Part shown: positions 53,981 to 64,000 of the stretch, in pieces
Layout of the letters: every line of letters begins with the position of its first letter
How positions within the stretch are numbered: the first letter of the stretch is position 1
Assembly (NCBI RefSeq): GCF_000970205.1
Contig: NZ_CP009512.1
Location: 496,001-560,000, forward strand
Origin: Methanosarcina mazei S-6
Lineage (GTDB): Archaea; Halobacteriota; Methanosarcinia; Methanosarcinales; Methanosarcinaceae
Length of the DNA: 64,000 bases
Reading direction: 5' to 3'
Program-made: the position numbers and the translations under genes
Notes under the pieces: generated by a model
Database searches by the model: none
What the model saw: the letters and a program-made list of their open reading frames with translations, nothing else
What the model was told of the DNA's origin: nothing

Positions 53981-56122
53981 CATCATAAATTTAGTAAGGC
54001 TTTCATGTGCATTTTTGATTTCTTCTAAAGAGATGGAGAGCTCGAAATCTTTACCTTTTATCTCAAGGGCATCTCCACCAACCGTGCCTATTACGGCATG
54101 GGGCACACCTTTAAGGAGTTCCTGGACGGCTTCCGGTTCAGCTGTTGCAAGCAGCGCCCTTGCGGGGGCTTCTGAGAACAGGAACTCGTCTGCCTTCATC
54201 TCGCCGGCAATCTCGCTAATGTCTACTTTTCCGCCTATGTTTTTGCACATCCTCGCAAGCCCTGCACCGATTCCTCCGAGGGAAAGGTCGTGTGCGGAAT
54301 TCAGTTTTCCGCTCTTAACAGCTTCAATTACGGCTTTTATTATTTCAGGGGCGTTTTTCGGTACCTCAGGTACTTTTCCGGCATTGCCAGCTCCCATGCA
54401 GGAATAGTACTCCGAACCTCCCATTTCAGGAACTATTTCTCCTACAAGTATAATGCTGTCTCCGGTTTTTGCAAAGAAGCCCGATGGGAGAGGCGTTTCG
54501 AGGTCAACTTTTCCGATCATTCCTATTGAAGGGGTTGGGGGGATTGCAGTCCTGAACTCATCGCTTTCATTATAAAGGGAAACATTTCCTCCTACAACCG
54601 GGATTGAAAGCTCCCTTGCTGCGTCTCCGAGCCCGAGTACGGCGTTTTTGAACTGCCAGTAGGTTTCAGGGTTTTCAGGGTTTCCAAAGTTGAGGCAGTT
54701 CACAATGGCAAGCCCTTCAGCACCTTTTACTGCAAGGTTCATGGCGTTTTCAATGATTGCAGTTCTTCCTCCTGTATAGGGGTCAAGAAGAGTTGCTCTG
54801 GGCTGGCAGCCGCAGGAAAGTGCAATTCCTTTTTTATCTGTAATTCTGAGGACTCCGGAATCTTCTCCTGGTTTGACAACTGTCCTTAGCTGGACTTCAT
54901 GGTCATACTGCCTGTAGATCCATTCCTTTGAGGCAATGTTGTGTGAAGACAGGACTTTCATGAAAGCTGCTTTCAGGTCCTCAGGGGTTTCCGGTTTTTT
55001 GCCTTCTTCCCTGTGTATGGGGGTCTCTGAAGGCTTTTCACAGGTCGGGGCTCCTCCCGTAAGGAAACCTATAGGGATGTCAGCCACGATTTCGCCTCTG
55101 AACTCAACAGTGTAATTGGGCTTTTCTGTGAGGTGCCCAATCACAGCCCCGTTCAGATCATATTTCTGCACAAGGGCAAGGACTGCATCCACATCTTCAG
55201 GGGCTACCTCAAAGACCATACGTTCCTGAGATTCGGCAAGCAGGATCTCATAAGCGTTCATTTCGGGTTCGCGCTGCGGGACTGCGTCTGCAATAATATA
55301 GGCTCCCAGTCCTCCTTTAGCAGCCAGTTCCGAACTCGCTCCCCCAAGCCCTGCAGCTCCGAGGTCTTTGCAGGACTTTATGTACTCTTTATCTATGGCT
55401 TCCAGGGTCATTTCCATAACAAGCTTTTCTGTATAGGGGTCTCCTACCTGGACGCTTGGGCGATCTTCGGCTTCGGCTGATTCCGAGAGGTCTCTGGAAG
55501 CAAAGGAAGCTCCACCCAGCCCGTCTTTTCCCGTGCTTGAACCTGCAAGAATGAGCTTGTTTCCTGCTTTCTGGGAGCGGGAAGTCATAACTTTTTCTTC
55601 TTTGCAGAGCCCGACTGCAACAACGTTTACCAGCGGGTTTCCGCTGTATCTCCTGTCAAAAAAGGTCTCACCATTAACCACGGGCACTCCTATGCAGTTC
55701 CCGTATCCTGCGATTCCTTTTATTATCTGCTCGAAAAGGAAAAGGTTTTTAGGGGTGTCCAGAGGCCCGAAGTAGAGCGGGTCCATAAGGGCTATTGGGC
55801 GGGCTCCCATGGAAATTATGTCTCTTACAATGCCTCCCACACCGGTAGCTGCCCCGTTATACGGGTCCACATATGAAGGGTGGTTGTGGCTTTCCATTCC
55901 TATAGCAAGCACATATCCGTCTTCGAATTTGATGATTGCAGCATCGTCTCCGGGACCGATAATCACGTTTTCGCCCGTGGTTGTAAAGGTTTTCAGGAGA
56001 GGGGCACTTGATCGATAGGAGCAGTGCTCACTCCACAGATTTAAAAAACAGCCCTGTTCTACAAGGGTGGGCTCTCGCCCGAGTTCTTTTTTAATGATCT
56101 TAAGGTCTTCTTCAGGTAACAT
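53972..56122 (-). CDS. purL: Phosphoribosylformylglycinamidine synthase subunit PurL
   Basis: 716 residues, the small PurL form that works with PurS and PurQ in step four of purine synthesis. It has [10 protein letters not shown] with the catalytic His (about 33), [24 protein letters not shown], and the second PurM-like half with LNFGNPE and GGNVSLYNE. Neither purS nor purQ is adjacent. Start at the ATG giving MLPEEDLKI. Confidence 0.96.
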   Translation of the reverse strand: MLPEEDLKIIKKELGREPTLVEQGCFLNLWSEHCSYRSSAPLLKTFTTTGENVIIGPGDDAAIIKFEDGYVLAIGMESHNHPSYVDPYNGAATGVGGIVRDIISMGARPIALMDPLYFGPLDTPKNLFLFEQIIKGIAGYGNCIGVPVVNGETFFDRRYSGNPLVNVVAVGLCKEEKVMTSRSQKAGNKLILAGSSTGKDGLGGASFASRDLSESAEAEDRPSVQVGDPYTEKLVMEMTLEAIDKEYIKSCKDLGAAGLGGASSELAAKGGLGAYIIADAVPQREPEMNAYEILLAESQERMVFEVAPEDVDAVLALVQKYDLNGAVIGHLTEKPNYTVEFRGEIVADIPIGFLTGGAPTCEKPSETPIHREEGKKPETPEDLKAAFMKVLSSHNIASKEWIYRQYDHEVQLRTVVKPGEDSGVLRITDKKGIALSCGCQPRATLLDPYTGGRTAIIENAMNLAVKGAEGLAIVNCLNFGNPENPETYWQFKNAVLGLGDAARELSIPVVGGNVSLYNESDEFRTAIPPTPSIGMIGKVDLETPLPSGFFAKTGDSIILVGEIVPEMGGSEYYSCMGAGNAGKVPEVPKNAPEIIKAVIEAVKSGKLNSAHDLSLGGIGAGLARMCKNIGGKVDISEIAGEMKADEFLFSEAPARALLATAEPEAVQELLKGVPHAVIGTVGGDALEIKGKDFELSISLEEIKNAHESLTKFMMMG

Positions 56123-56519
56123 TGCCTTGCCTCTGATTCTTAAGCCTCTCTGGATATGCCGAAGCTTCAGATTTTCTTATAAGTTCCCTGATACTTCAGG
56201 GTTTGATTAGTGTTACAACAGATTAAACAGACTATGCGGACATAAAGGGATAGGGATTAGATAAATATTTCTTCAGGCCGGGCAGGAAAATTTTCCCAGG
56301 AATAGGTGACTGTAAACACTTTACCTGAGTATTTAATTCGGAAAGGGGAAAGCTCTTCTTCCCCTGCAGAGGAAAAATCCTATCTTTTACGGGATATGTA
56401 TTCCGGTTTAAAAAGGCTGCAGATTAATTACAGGCAAAAACCGAAAAGTATGCAAGGGACCCGCAGGTAAAAAAAAGTAAATTTGAATTGGAAATTTTTA
56501 AAATAGGGATTGATGAAAA
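56123..56519. other. Spacer between purL and the small winged-helix gene
   Basis: About 400 bp holding the purL promoter side and the 3' end of the winged-helix gene. No structure beyond AT-rich runs was recognised. Confidence 0.4.
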
Positions 56520-56759
56520 TTAGATTTGCTGGACCATTTTTTCTATCTTTGTTCCGGTCTCAGTCAGGAAGTAAATCTCTTCTTTTTTTGAGATAAGGTT
56601 TTTTTCCTCGAGTTCCTCGAGAGTCTTTGCTATGGTGGGATATACCACCCGAAGAGTTTTTGAAATACGTTTCCCTTCCATTTCCCCTTTTGAGGCGAGC
56701 AGAGAGAGCACTTTTTGCCTCACGCTGTTTCCATTTACAAAACCTATTAACTCGTTCAC
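56520..56759 (-). CDS. Small winged-helix DNA-binding protein
   Basis: 79 residues, essentially one winged helix: VRQKVLSLLASKGEMEGKRI, a recognition helix region VVYPTIAKTLEELEEKN and a wing LISKKEEIYFLTETG. It starts with GTG, with GGGAGGT five bases upstream. A TATA-like stretch ATATATAAATATG lies about 50 bp upstream. It is a single gene, presumably a transcriptional regulator of unknown target. Confidence 0.75.
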   Translation of the reverse strand: MNELIGFVNGNSVRQKVLSLLASKGEMEGKRISKTLRVVYPTIAKTLEELEEKNLISKKEEIYFLTETGTKIEKMVQQI

Positions 56760-57310
56760 AGGGTACCTCCCGATATGTCTGGTTTTTAGTGTTATTATAT
56801 AGACATATTTATATATGTGATGTACATAAATATGTGGCTATACAGATTATATAAAAAGATGGGGTTCAAGATATATTTAGCTTTTTGCTGGCTGAAAAAT
56901 GCTTTTTCTGGCAAAAGCACAAATTATCTGGGACTTATTGTTCAGGGTAAGAACAGGGTCTTTCCGTATTTTTTATTCTTGAAGCTACTTATACCTGAAT
57001 TTTTCAGTTTCCTGTAGATCGCTTCCATCCCCTATGTAATCATGTTAAATTATATTAACTCAGATATGTGAATCGTTTTAGATCTCTGTGGATTATTTAC
57101 TTATAATACAAAGAATAAAAAAATATAGAGCCCTGGTTGGCTTTTTATATTATTGAGGGTTTTTGTGTATAGCAGAAATTCAGTATAAAGTGCCTGAAAA
57201 ATACCATTAGGCTTTAATATCATCATTGATAAGTACTTTATATCTATTTAGATATTTTCGGATGTAAATTACATATACAATGATTACAAATTTGGAGGAC
57301 ATACTAACAA
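56760..57310. promoter_or_regulatory. Divergent control region with the aIF1 promoter
   Basis: About 550 bp. CTTTATATCT at 57236-57245 is a good TATA box for the translation factor gene, and GGAGG at 57294-57298 is its ribosome-binding site. The winged-helix promoter lies at 56790-56820. The open frame 56817-57017 lacks coding character. Confidence 0.5.
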
Positions 57311-57619
57311 ATGAGCAGCGGAATGTGCCCGGTATGCGGGCTTCCAAAAGAACTTTGCATATGCGAAGAGGTTGCAAAAGAGCAACAGAGAATAACTGTT
57401 AAAGTTAACAGAAGAAGATATGGTAAGGAAGTCACTGTCGTAGAAGGTTTTGATGCTAGTGAAATTGACCTTCATGAACTGTCCACTTACCTGAAATCAA
57501 AGTTTGCATGCGGCGGTACAGTAAAAGGAAATACGGTCGAACTTCAGGGCAATCACCTGACCCGCATGAAAGAAGTCCTCATGGAAAAGGGTTTCTCTGC
57601 TGAACAAATCAAAAATTAA
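57311..57619 (+). CDS. Translation initiation factor aIF1 (SUI1)
   Basis: 102 residues. The archaeal N-terminal zinc-knuckle-like [16 protein letters not shown] precedes the SUI1 fold. The basic loop is [17 protein letters not shown] and the end is [16 protein letters not shown]. It proofreads start-codon choice on the small ribosomal subunit. GGAGG lies 12 bases upstream. Confidence 0.95.
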   Translation: MSSGMCPVCGLPKELCICEEVAKEQQRITVKVNRRRYGKEVTVVEGFDASEIDLHELSTYLKSKFACGGTVKGNTVELQGNHLTRMKEVLMEKGFSAEQIKN

Positions 57620-57817
57620 ACTCTGAATCCGTCCCCCACCGGAACTCTCGAGCCTGAGATATTAGCTTATAGATTCGGAGTTTTACGTATCTTTTTGCCA
57701 GTTTTTCGATAGCATGCACCTTCTTTCAGGCGTACTCGCCGGAACCTGAGTCCATCCCGGAAAACCATACAAAAAGTGCGTTTCCATATATTTTATATTT
57801 GCAAGTGTTGGTCTCCA

Positions 57818-58183
57818 ATGAAAACAACATGCGAAATAATGGTACAAAAAGTCTTGCCTGCTATCAGATCCGAACTCTCAAGGGCAATGATTTTCGAACA
57901 TGGGTGTACGCAGCAGGATGTAGCGGATATCCTTGAGCTTTCAAGAGCAGCTGTTTCTCAATATGTGAGTGAAAAACGAGGAGCTGAAGTTGATTTCTCT
58001 GAAGAGACCCAGAACGAAATCCGAAAATTCGCTTCAGTACTCCTGAGCGGAGGTCTATCTTCTCAGGAGAAAGTCAAGGGTATGTGCAGTATATGCTGTT
58101 TCGTCCAGAAATCCGGCTGGTTGTACAGAAATGCTCCCGAAGCCAAAGCCTGCATACTCTGTAAGGATATGAACGAAAAGTGA
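57818..58183 (+). CDS. HTH regulator with C-terminal cysteine pairs, co-translated with nreA
   Basis: 121 residues from ATG 57818. A Cro/CI-like helix-turn-helix (HGCTQQDVADILELSRAAVSQY, about 28-50) is followed by a C-terminal CSICCF...CILC cluster that could bind zinc or Fe-S. This is the COG2522-type archaeal regulator family. Its stop overlaps the GTG of nreA by three bases, so it may regulate or respond with that DNA-repair gene. The frame is open back to 57776, but the conserved part starts at MKTTCEIMVQ. Confidence 0.8.
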   Translation: MKTTCEIMVQKVLPAIRSELSRAMIFEHGCTQQDVADILELSRAAVSQYVSEKRGAEVDFSEETQNEIRKFASVLLSGGLSSQEKVKGMCSICCFVQKSGWLYRNAPEAKACILCKDMNEK

Positions 58184-59406
58184 AGGATACACTGTGCATC
58201 AAATGTAAGGGAAAAGGACTCTGCGGGCGTCCACGTTGCCCTATTCTTGAAAAGTTCAAATCCCTGCAATCAATTTCTCCTGCAATTTCAGGAGATTCTG
58301 TTTTTGGGGCATCTCCCCCGGCTCTTTTTGTAGGAAGCTATGGCTATCCAAGGGTTTCTGCGGGTCCCCTGATCCCTCCCATGGCAAAAGAAAACGAGGC
58401 TCTTATTTTCGAAGACCCTTCAGCCTGGGGCAACATGCAGATCGAAGATATCATCTCCATGCGTTCCCGTATGGTCAGAGCAAACACGAGCCTGCATGTG
58501 AAAGATGCGCGGAGCAAAGAAAACCCTCTTCTGGTCAAGGCTCAGGAACTGGCTCTTTCCAGAAAGCCGGTGGATACCGAAGCCTGGTTTTTTAAGGCTC
58601 CGAAACAGGAACTCAAGTTCGATGCAGTCCTTACTCCCATGGGACCTTCAGGGCTTGTGAAAAACTTTGAGCTTGCCGAGAACCCCGATGTCCCGAAAAA
58701 AGTGGATTACCTTGTTTACGATACCGATGCCCTGGCAAAAGACGCCATTACCGAACTTTTGAAAAGTGATGTTTCCACCGAGCATATTACGCGTCTTTTT
58801 TCCATTGGCCTGCTGGGAAAAGAACGCAAAGTAGTGCCTACTCGCTGGTCTATAACAGCTGTCGATGATATGGCTGGGAAGGAACTTTCAGACCGGATAG
58901 TTGACTTCCCCTGGGTTTCTGACATCAAACTCTTTAGCGGGACCCATTTCGGAAACCATTTTGAAGTCCTTATCCTTCCGAGGGCTTATTCCTTTGAACT
59001 TATTGAAATCTGGCTCCCAAAAACGGTCTGGTCAGGGGAATCAAGCTGGATAGGGGAGGACAGTGAAGGTATTAACGGAAAGAAAGGCTATTCTCCCCTT
59101 GCAGGGGGTTATTATGCAGCAAGGCTCCCTGTACTCGAATATCTGATAGGAATCAAAAGGCAGGCTTCGGTCTTTGTTTTGAGGGAAATCACTCCCGATT
59201 ACTGGGCTCCTCTCGGAGTCTGGGTGGTCAGGGAGGGGATGAGAAAAGCCCTTCTGAATCCCCCTGAAACTTTTGAATCCCTGGAAGCCGCAGTTTCTGA
59301 CCTTTCAGGCAGGGTCAGTACTCCAAAAATCGAATGGATTCAGCAGGCAAAGATGCTATCTGAGTTCCGATTCCAGAAAACACTTGATTCCTTTTTTAAT
59401 CTCTAA
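58180..59406 (+). CDS. nreA: Archaeal DNA repair protein NreA, with PCNA-binding tail
   Basis: 408 residues. The N-terminal zinc-finger-like segment is CIKCKGKGLCGRPRCP, the Nre_N domain contains VGSYGYPRVSAGPL, and Nre_C includes GGYYAARLPVLEYL. The last residues QKTLDSFFNL are a PIP box, as reported for Haloferax NreA, which binds PCNA and helps survive mitomycin C damage. The GTG start overlaps the upstream regulator. The 3' end of the gene, including the PIP-box codons, is the first unit of a tandem repeat that continues past the stop. Confidence 0.92.
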   Translation: MKDTLCIKCKGKGLCGRPRCPILEKFKSLQSISPAISGDSVFGASPPALFVGSYGYPRVSAGPLIPPMAKENEALIFEDPSAWGNMQIEDIISMRSRMVRANTSLHVKDARSKENPLLVKAQELALSRKPVDTEAWFFKAPKQELKFDAVLTPMGPSGLVKNFELAENPDVPKKVDYLVYDTDALAKDAITELLKSDVSTEHITRLFSIGLLGKERKVVPTRWSITAVDDMAGKELSDRIVDFPWVSDIKLFSGTHFGNHFEVLILPRAYSFELIEIWLPKTVWSGESSWIGEDSEGINGKKGYSPLAGGYYAARLPVLEYLIGIKRQASVFVLREITPDYWAPLGVWVVREGMRKALLNPPETFESLEAAVSDLSGRVSTPKIEWIQQAKMLSEFRFQKTLDSFFNL

Positions 59407-59520
59407 TGAATTCAAAGTGAAAAGAGTTTAATTCCTTTTTTAATCTCTAAAGAATTTAAAAATTGAGAAAAATTTAATTCCTTTTCTAATCTCTAAAGAA
59501 TTTAAAGTGAAAAGGATTGG
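59388..59520. repeat. About 45-bp tandem repeat beginning inside nreA
   Basis: Units beginning TTCC(T)nAATCTCTAA start at 59388, 59432 and 59478 (spacings 44 and 46). The first unit encodes SFFNL plus the nreA stop. The later ones are non-coding copies. Confidence 0.85.
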
Positions 59521-59652
59521 TGCGAAAATAAGGAAGCCAGAAGACAGGTTCGTTAAGATGAACTGCCTTCATGTTTAAAAATTAATAAGCAGGTCTTTAA
59601 AGCCTTTTCAGGTTATTCAGGCTTAAGATCTTGCTTTTTGACCTGTTCTGGA

Positions 59653-60366
59653 TTATTCGAATATCTCGGGCACTATGCGCCGGGCAACTTCTTCATAGGC
59701 TTTGGAGATGTCGCCCTTGTCAAACCTGAAAACGTCTTTGTCCATAGACTGCCCGGTTTTCTTGTCCCAGAAACGGCAGGTGTCGCAGGAAATCTCATCT
59801 GCAAGGACAATTTCCCCCTCCCTTCTACCGAACTCAAGCTTGAAATCGGGAAGCAGAATTCCTTTTTCATCAAGGTAGGGAACAAGCAGCTCGTTGACCC
59901 TGAGTGCCAGTTTTCGAAGTTCTGCAAGTTCTTCGCGGGTTGCAATGCCAAGTGCAAGAGCAATATCATCATTCAGCATTGGGTCTCCGTATTCATCGCT
60001 TTTGAAATCAAAAACGAGAACAGGCGGCTTTAAAATAGTTCCCTCTTTTATAGGGTACTTTCTGGTTATCGAGCCTGCGGCAATGTTCCTTACAATAACC
60101 TCAATTTTGATGATTTCAACTTCCCTTACAAGCATATCAATATCGGTAAGCATACTTACAAAATGGGTCTTGACTCCGCTGGCTTCCAGCATCTCAAAAA
60201 TCTTCTTTGATATCTGGGCGTTGTAGTAACCCTTCAGTTCCATCTCGCCTTTCTTTTCCCCATTAAATGCGGTAAGGCTGTTTCGGAACTCAGCGATAAG
60301 GGTATCGGGATCATCTGTCCTGTAGATGGTTTTTGCTTTCCCTGAATAGAGCTGTTCTCTTTTCAT
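59653..60366 (-). CDS. purC: SAICAR synthetase
   Basis: 237 residues, normal length for PurC. It has the start [27 protein letters not shown], the ATP-binding PDFKLEFG and [14 protein letters not shown], and the C-terminal YEEVARRI. It joins aspartate to CAIR in purine synthesis. It is a single gene, convergent with nreA. Confidence 0.96.
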   Translation of the reverse strand: MKREQLYSGKAKTIYRTDDPDTLIAEFRNSLTAFNGEKKGEMELKGYYNAQISKKIFEMLEASGVKTHFVSMLTDIDMLVREVEIIKIEVIVRNIAAGSITRKYPIKEGTILKPPVLVFDFKSDEYGDPMLNDDIALALGIATREELAELRKLALRVNELLVPYLDEKGILLPDFKLEFGRREGEIVLADEISCDTCRFWDKKTGQSMDKDVFRFDKGDISKAYEEVARRIVPEIFE

Positions 60367-60823
60367 GTAATGGTCCTCTCTAGGGATAATTCTGGATTTT
60401 CCTTAGATAGAGAGATTTCCGGAAATAATTCCCGGAATAATAGTAATTTTAATATAATAGTTATTTTATTAATATTCGGGACATTCCAGAAACGGATAAG
60501 CACTCTCCGAATCTGTATGCTTATGGAAATAGTTGCATTTCCAGACTTTTCAAAGATTCACCCGTAAACCTGGAAGTTTGCAGATTATGGATTTTTTTCT
60601 CAAACACGTTCCCGGTTTCATGAAGGGATGGAGTAAATGAAAAGCCCTTCTGCTAGATAAACTTATCATTCGTACCGGCTTTCTATCCTTCTGAAGAGGT
60701 CTGTCTCCTGCTTCGTAAATTATATCTTTAAAGAGAGCCCATTACTAGGTTTAGCAACTTAAAAAAAGATTTAAGAACTTTCTGCTCTGGATGTATACTA
60801 CCTGATGGTAGTCTAATCTAAGT
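60367..60823. other. Divergent spacer between purC and the AAA ATPase
   Basis: About 457 bp, AT-rich, with TTAATATAATAG near 60449 as a possible purC-side promoter and AAATTATATC near 60717 on the other side. No gene or repeat was recognised. Confidence 0.4.
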
Positions 60824-62128
60824 ATGCAATGGGTAAAAAACATGTCAGGCATGATACTAGACATCGTAGAACTACTGCTCACCGCAGAGATCTATAACCG
60901 CTATCCGGAACTGGATGTTAATGATCTTCCCAAAAACATCCGTAAAAGTTACTGGAGCAGCGTGGAAAAAACAGTTCCCAAACCCATAATAGCTTCATTT
61001 GTCAGGATCGAAAAACTATATGGGGTCAAAGATATCGAAAAAACCGTAAGGAATATACCTTTTATAAATATTGACAGGTCTCATTTTGAACTCCGTTTGA
61101 GCGCTTTTGACCTTGCAGCCGAATGGTTTGAGAAACAGGAAGGTTCTCAGGAAAAAATTGAAAATAACCCTGTCCTTGCTTACTATTTTGGGGAAATCCG
61201 AAAGGTTGAAGCTGCAGATTATGCCGCAGCAAAGGCAAAAATAAGGCCAAAAGAAGTTGACCGGGAATGGATAGAGTCCCTGATAGCTGAAATCAGGAAA
61301 GAAGACAAGAGCGAGGAGATGCTCAAGCTTGTTGTCATTATCGCTCCTGAAGACGTCAAACAGAAAGTCAGGGACCTTGTGCTCACTGAGGAGCAAAAGG
61401 ATGAAATCGAAAAAATCATGAAAGCTATCCAGCACAGGGAATACCTGTGGGAGATAGGGCTGCATGATATAGGAAAACTCCTCTTTGTAGGTCCCCCTGG
61501 CACAGGCAAAACCTCAGTTGCCCGTGCACTCTCGGAACAGCTCTCCATTCCTTTTGTTGAGGTCAAGCTCTCAATGATCACAGACCAGTACCTGGGCGAG
61601 ACTGCAAAGAACATAGACCGCGTTTTCCTGCTTGCTAAGAAATTAAATCCCTGTATCCTCTTCATAGATGAACTGGACTTTGTTGCAAAAGCCAGGACTT
61701 CTGACGAAAATGCCGCAATCAAAAGGGCAGTCAATACCCTCCTCAAAGCCATAGATGAAATTAGCCTTGTAGAACACGGCGTGCTCCTTATTGCTGCAAC
61801 AAACCACCCCAGAATGCTTGACAGCGCGGCATGGAGGCGTTTTGATGAAATTGTCCATTTCCCACTTCCTGACCTTGATATGCGCAAAAATATCCTGGAC
61901 ATAGTAACCAGGCATATAGAAGGAGACCTGGATACCGCAGAGATTGCGGCACTGACTGAAGGTTATTCGGGTTCTGATTTGCGCATGGTTATAAGGGAAG
62001 CTGTCCTGAGTGCTCTTCTCGAGGAACGCAAGGTCCTTACCCAGAAGGACCTGCTTGACGCGGTTAATTCCTTTGACGAACGGGCAGACTTAAAGTCCGA
62101 TGAGTACGCAGGGAAGAAATCCTCATGA
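60824..62128 (+). CDS. AAA-family ATPase
   Basis: 434 residues. A helical charged N-terminal part (about 1-210) carries no recognised domain. One AAA module follows: Walker A GPPGTGKT (223-230), Walker B ILFIDELDF, sensor-1 ATNHP, and arginine-finger region AWRRFDEIVHFPLPD, with the C-terminal lid GYSGSDLRMVIREA. It resembles single-module Cdc48/proteasomal-ATPase relatives. The N-terminal half probably sets the target. It overlaps the downstream hydrolase gene by four bases (ATGA). A second ATG at 60842 is possible. Confidence 0.88.
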   Translation: MQWVKNMSGMILDIVELLLTAEIYNRYPELDVNDLPKNIRKSYWSSVEKTVPKPIIASFVRIEKLYGVKDIEKTVRNIPFINIDRSHFELRLSAFDLAAEWFEKQEGSQEKIENNPVLAYYFGEIRKVEAADYAAAKAKIRPKEVDREWIESLIAEIRKEDKSEEMLKLVVIIAPEDVKQKVRDLVLTEEQKDEIEKIMKAIQHREYLWEIGLHDIGKLLFVGPPGTGKTSVARALSEQLSIPFVEVKLSMITDQYLGETAKNIDRVFLLAKKLNPCILFIDELDFVAKARTSDENAAIKRAVNTLLKAIDEISLVEHGVLLIAATNHPRMLDSAAWRRFDEIVHFPLPDLDMRKNILDIVTRHIEGDLDTAEIAALTEGYSGSDLRMVIREAVLSALLEERKVLTQKDLLDAVNSFDERADLKSDEYAGKKSS

Positions 62129-62865
62129 GACTGACTCTGCTCGGAACCGGGGACGCGGTAGGTACGCCCAAAATCGGGTGTAACTGCCCCGCATGCACTG
62201 ATGCTCGTGAAGGTGGAAAGAGCCAGCGCCTTCGTTTTTCTATCCTTGTGGAGTCCGGGCAGGGCAAAATTCTTATTGATACAAGCCCCGACCTCAGGCA
62301 GCAGTTTCTCAGGCAAAAGCTTTCGGGTATAGATGCCGTAATCTGGACACACGGGCACTATGACCACTATGCAGGTTTCGGAGAGTTTTACCGGGTTCAA
62401 AATAAAGTCGATGTATATGGTGTTTGCGAAACTCTGGATTACATAGACCAGTATGTTTCTTTCCTGAAACCCAGGTATCACTACGTAAAACTCTATGAAC
62501 CTTTTGAATTAATCGGGCTTGAGTTTACACTTTTCAAGGTTCACCATCCTCCTGTAGAAGTCCCTGCCGGAGTTGTTATTCGGGATGGGGATACAAAGGT
62601 TGTTGTTACAGGAGATACGAGCCCCGATATTCCTGAAAATAGCCTGGAGTTAATGAAAGACCCTGACCTCCTTATTGCAGATGCCATCGTTCCTCCGCAC
62701 ATTCATATCAAAAAACACATGAACTCGGAAGAGGCTATGGCACTCGCACAGAAGCTAAATGCAAAAGAAGTGGTCCTGACTCATCTCAGCCACCTCTTTC
62801 GCCCGCACCATATTGAATCAATGTTTTTACCGCTGGGGTATGACGGGCAGGTCTTTGAGTTTTAA
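62125..62865 (+). CDS. Metallo-beta-lactamase-fold hydrolase (PhnP-like)
   Basis: 246 residues: an N-terminal GTGDAVGTPKIGCNCPACTDAR with a Cys cluster (19, 21, 24) as in PhnP phosphodiesterases, the metal motif THGHYDHYAG (HxHxDH at 76-81), GDTSPD, and the C-terminal LTHLSH. PhnP hydrolyses cyclic ribose phosphates. Other members act on nucleic-acid or lipoate-related esters, so the substrate is open. Translational coupling with the AAA ATPase suggests a joint task. Confidence 0.85.
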   Translation: MRLTLLGTGDAVGTPKIGCNCPACTDAREGGKSQRLRFSILVESGQGKILIDTSPDLRQQFLRQKLSGIDAVIWTHGHYDHYAGFGEFYRVQNKVDVYGVCETLDYIDQYVSFLKPRYHYVKLYEPFELIGLEFTLFKVHHPPVEVPAGVVIRDGDTKVVVTGDTSPDIPENSLELMKDPDLLIADAIVPPHIHIKKHMNSEEAMALAQKLNAKEVVLTHLSHLFRPHHIESMFLPLGYDGQVFEF

Positions 62866-62969
62866 CCTTTTTTTAAATATTAGCCTGCGCTTCATACAGG
62901 AGCTTTGGATCTCTCAGCCAGTTTTACTGTTCCAGGCATTTTTTGCCCGGTATTGAAAGAGCGTTATTC

Positions 62970-63108
62970 AGTTTAAGTCTCGGTTTCAGTTTCAGTTTAA
63001 TTTTCAGTTTAATTTTCAGTTTAATTTTTAGTCTAATTTTTAGTCTAATTTTTCATTTTTACAGTTCAGGTGTTAGTTCTATATTTACAGTTCAGGTGTT
63101 AGTTCTAT
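62970..63108. repeat. Two adjoining tandem repeats upstream of the photolyase gene
   Basis: A 12-13-bp unit TTTTCAGTTTAA, drifting to TTTTTAGTCTAA, repeats about six times (62975-63050). A 26-27-bp unit containing ACAGTTCAGGTGTTAGTTC then repeats twice (63060-63108). The frame 62943-63161 through it codes only Phe/Ser/Leu runs. Confidence 0.75.
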
Positions 63109-63117
63109 ATCTCCTAA

Positions 63118-64000
<883 letters not shown>

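Noticed and set aside
56817-57017. 66-codon frame upstream of aIF1
   Set aside because: It lies across the winged-helix promoter and shows no coding character.

Overview
The window looks like about 64 kb of a Methanosarcina chromosome, most likely M. mazei or a very close relative. Several things point there. The truncated class II photolyase at the right edge reads almost residue for residue like the M. mazei enzyme I remember. The left edge carries an AceP-type acetate permease. The set of FilR1-type regulators, HisKA_2 sensor kinases, PGF-CTERM-like surface proteins, DUF35/thiolase/HMG-CoA synthase operon, NreA and aIF1 is archaeal and methanosarcinal, and promoters carry TTTATATA-like boxes in long AT-rich spacers. 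I recognised no tRNA, rRNA or CRISPR array.

Layout. 1-13 kb is housekeeping and transport: a gpmI fragment, an acetate permease, a methyltransferase, a P-type cation ATPase, a UbiA prenyltransferase, a FilR1 regulator, purH, a flavin disulfide oxidoreductase and endonuclease III. 13.4-23 kb is a metal locus. An ECF cobalt/nickel transporter is split into cbiM-cbiN and cbiQ-cbiO. Between the halves, on the other strand, lie a SAM methyltransferase, two nicotianamine-synthase-like genes (the second cut by an IS630 element at a TA site) and a PAS sensor kinase. 23-28.6 kb has dinB, a chagasin-like inhibitor, a PAPS-reductase-like fusion protein and a duplicated-domain surface protein.

28.6-38 kb is an accessory island with low coding density. 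It holds a full-length DDE transposase, IS1634 and IS630 relics, IS605-like hairpins, a partial copy of a Cas4-like gene, and a repeated minus-strand cassette: conserved leader, secreted protein, hairpin, tiny membrane protein. This cassette family is the least explained part of the window.

38-64 kb is again core. It contains a regulator with the HMG-CoA synthase/thiolase/DUF35 mevalonate operon, a CYTH protein, metG, sppA and serS. A glucan-degradation operon follows (two GH57 proteins, a V4R protein and GH15), then purL, aIF1, a regulator overlapping the PCNA-linked repair gene nreA, purC, an AAA ATPase overlapping a metallo-beta-lactamase-fold hydrolase, and the photolyase. Three purine genes (purH, purL, purC) are scattered rather than clustered. 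Short tandem repeats with periods from about 12 to 73 bp sit in many intergenic gaps.

Limits: all calls were made by reading. Family assignments rest on motifs and remembered homologues, and no database search was run.
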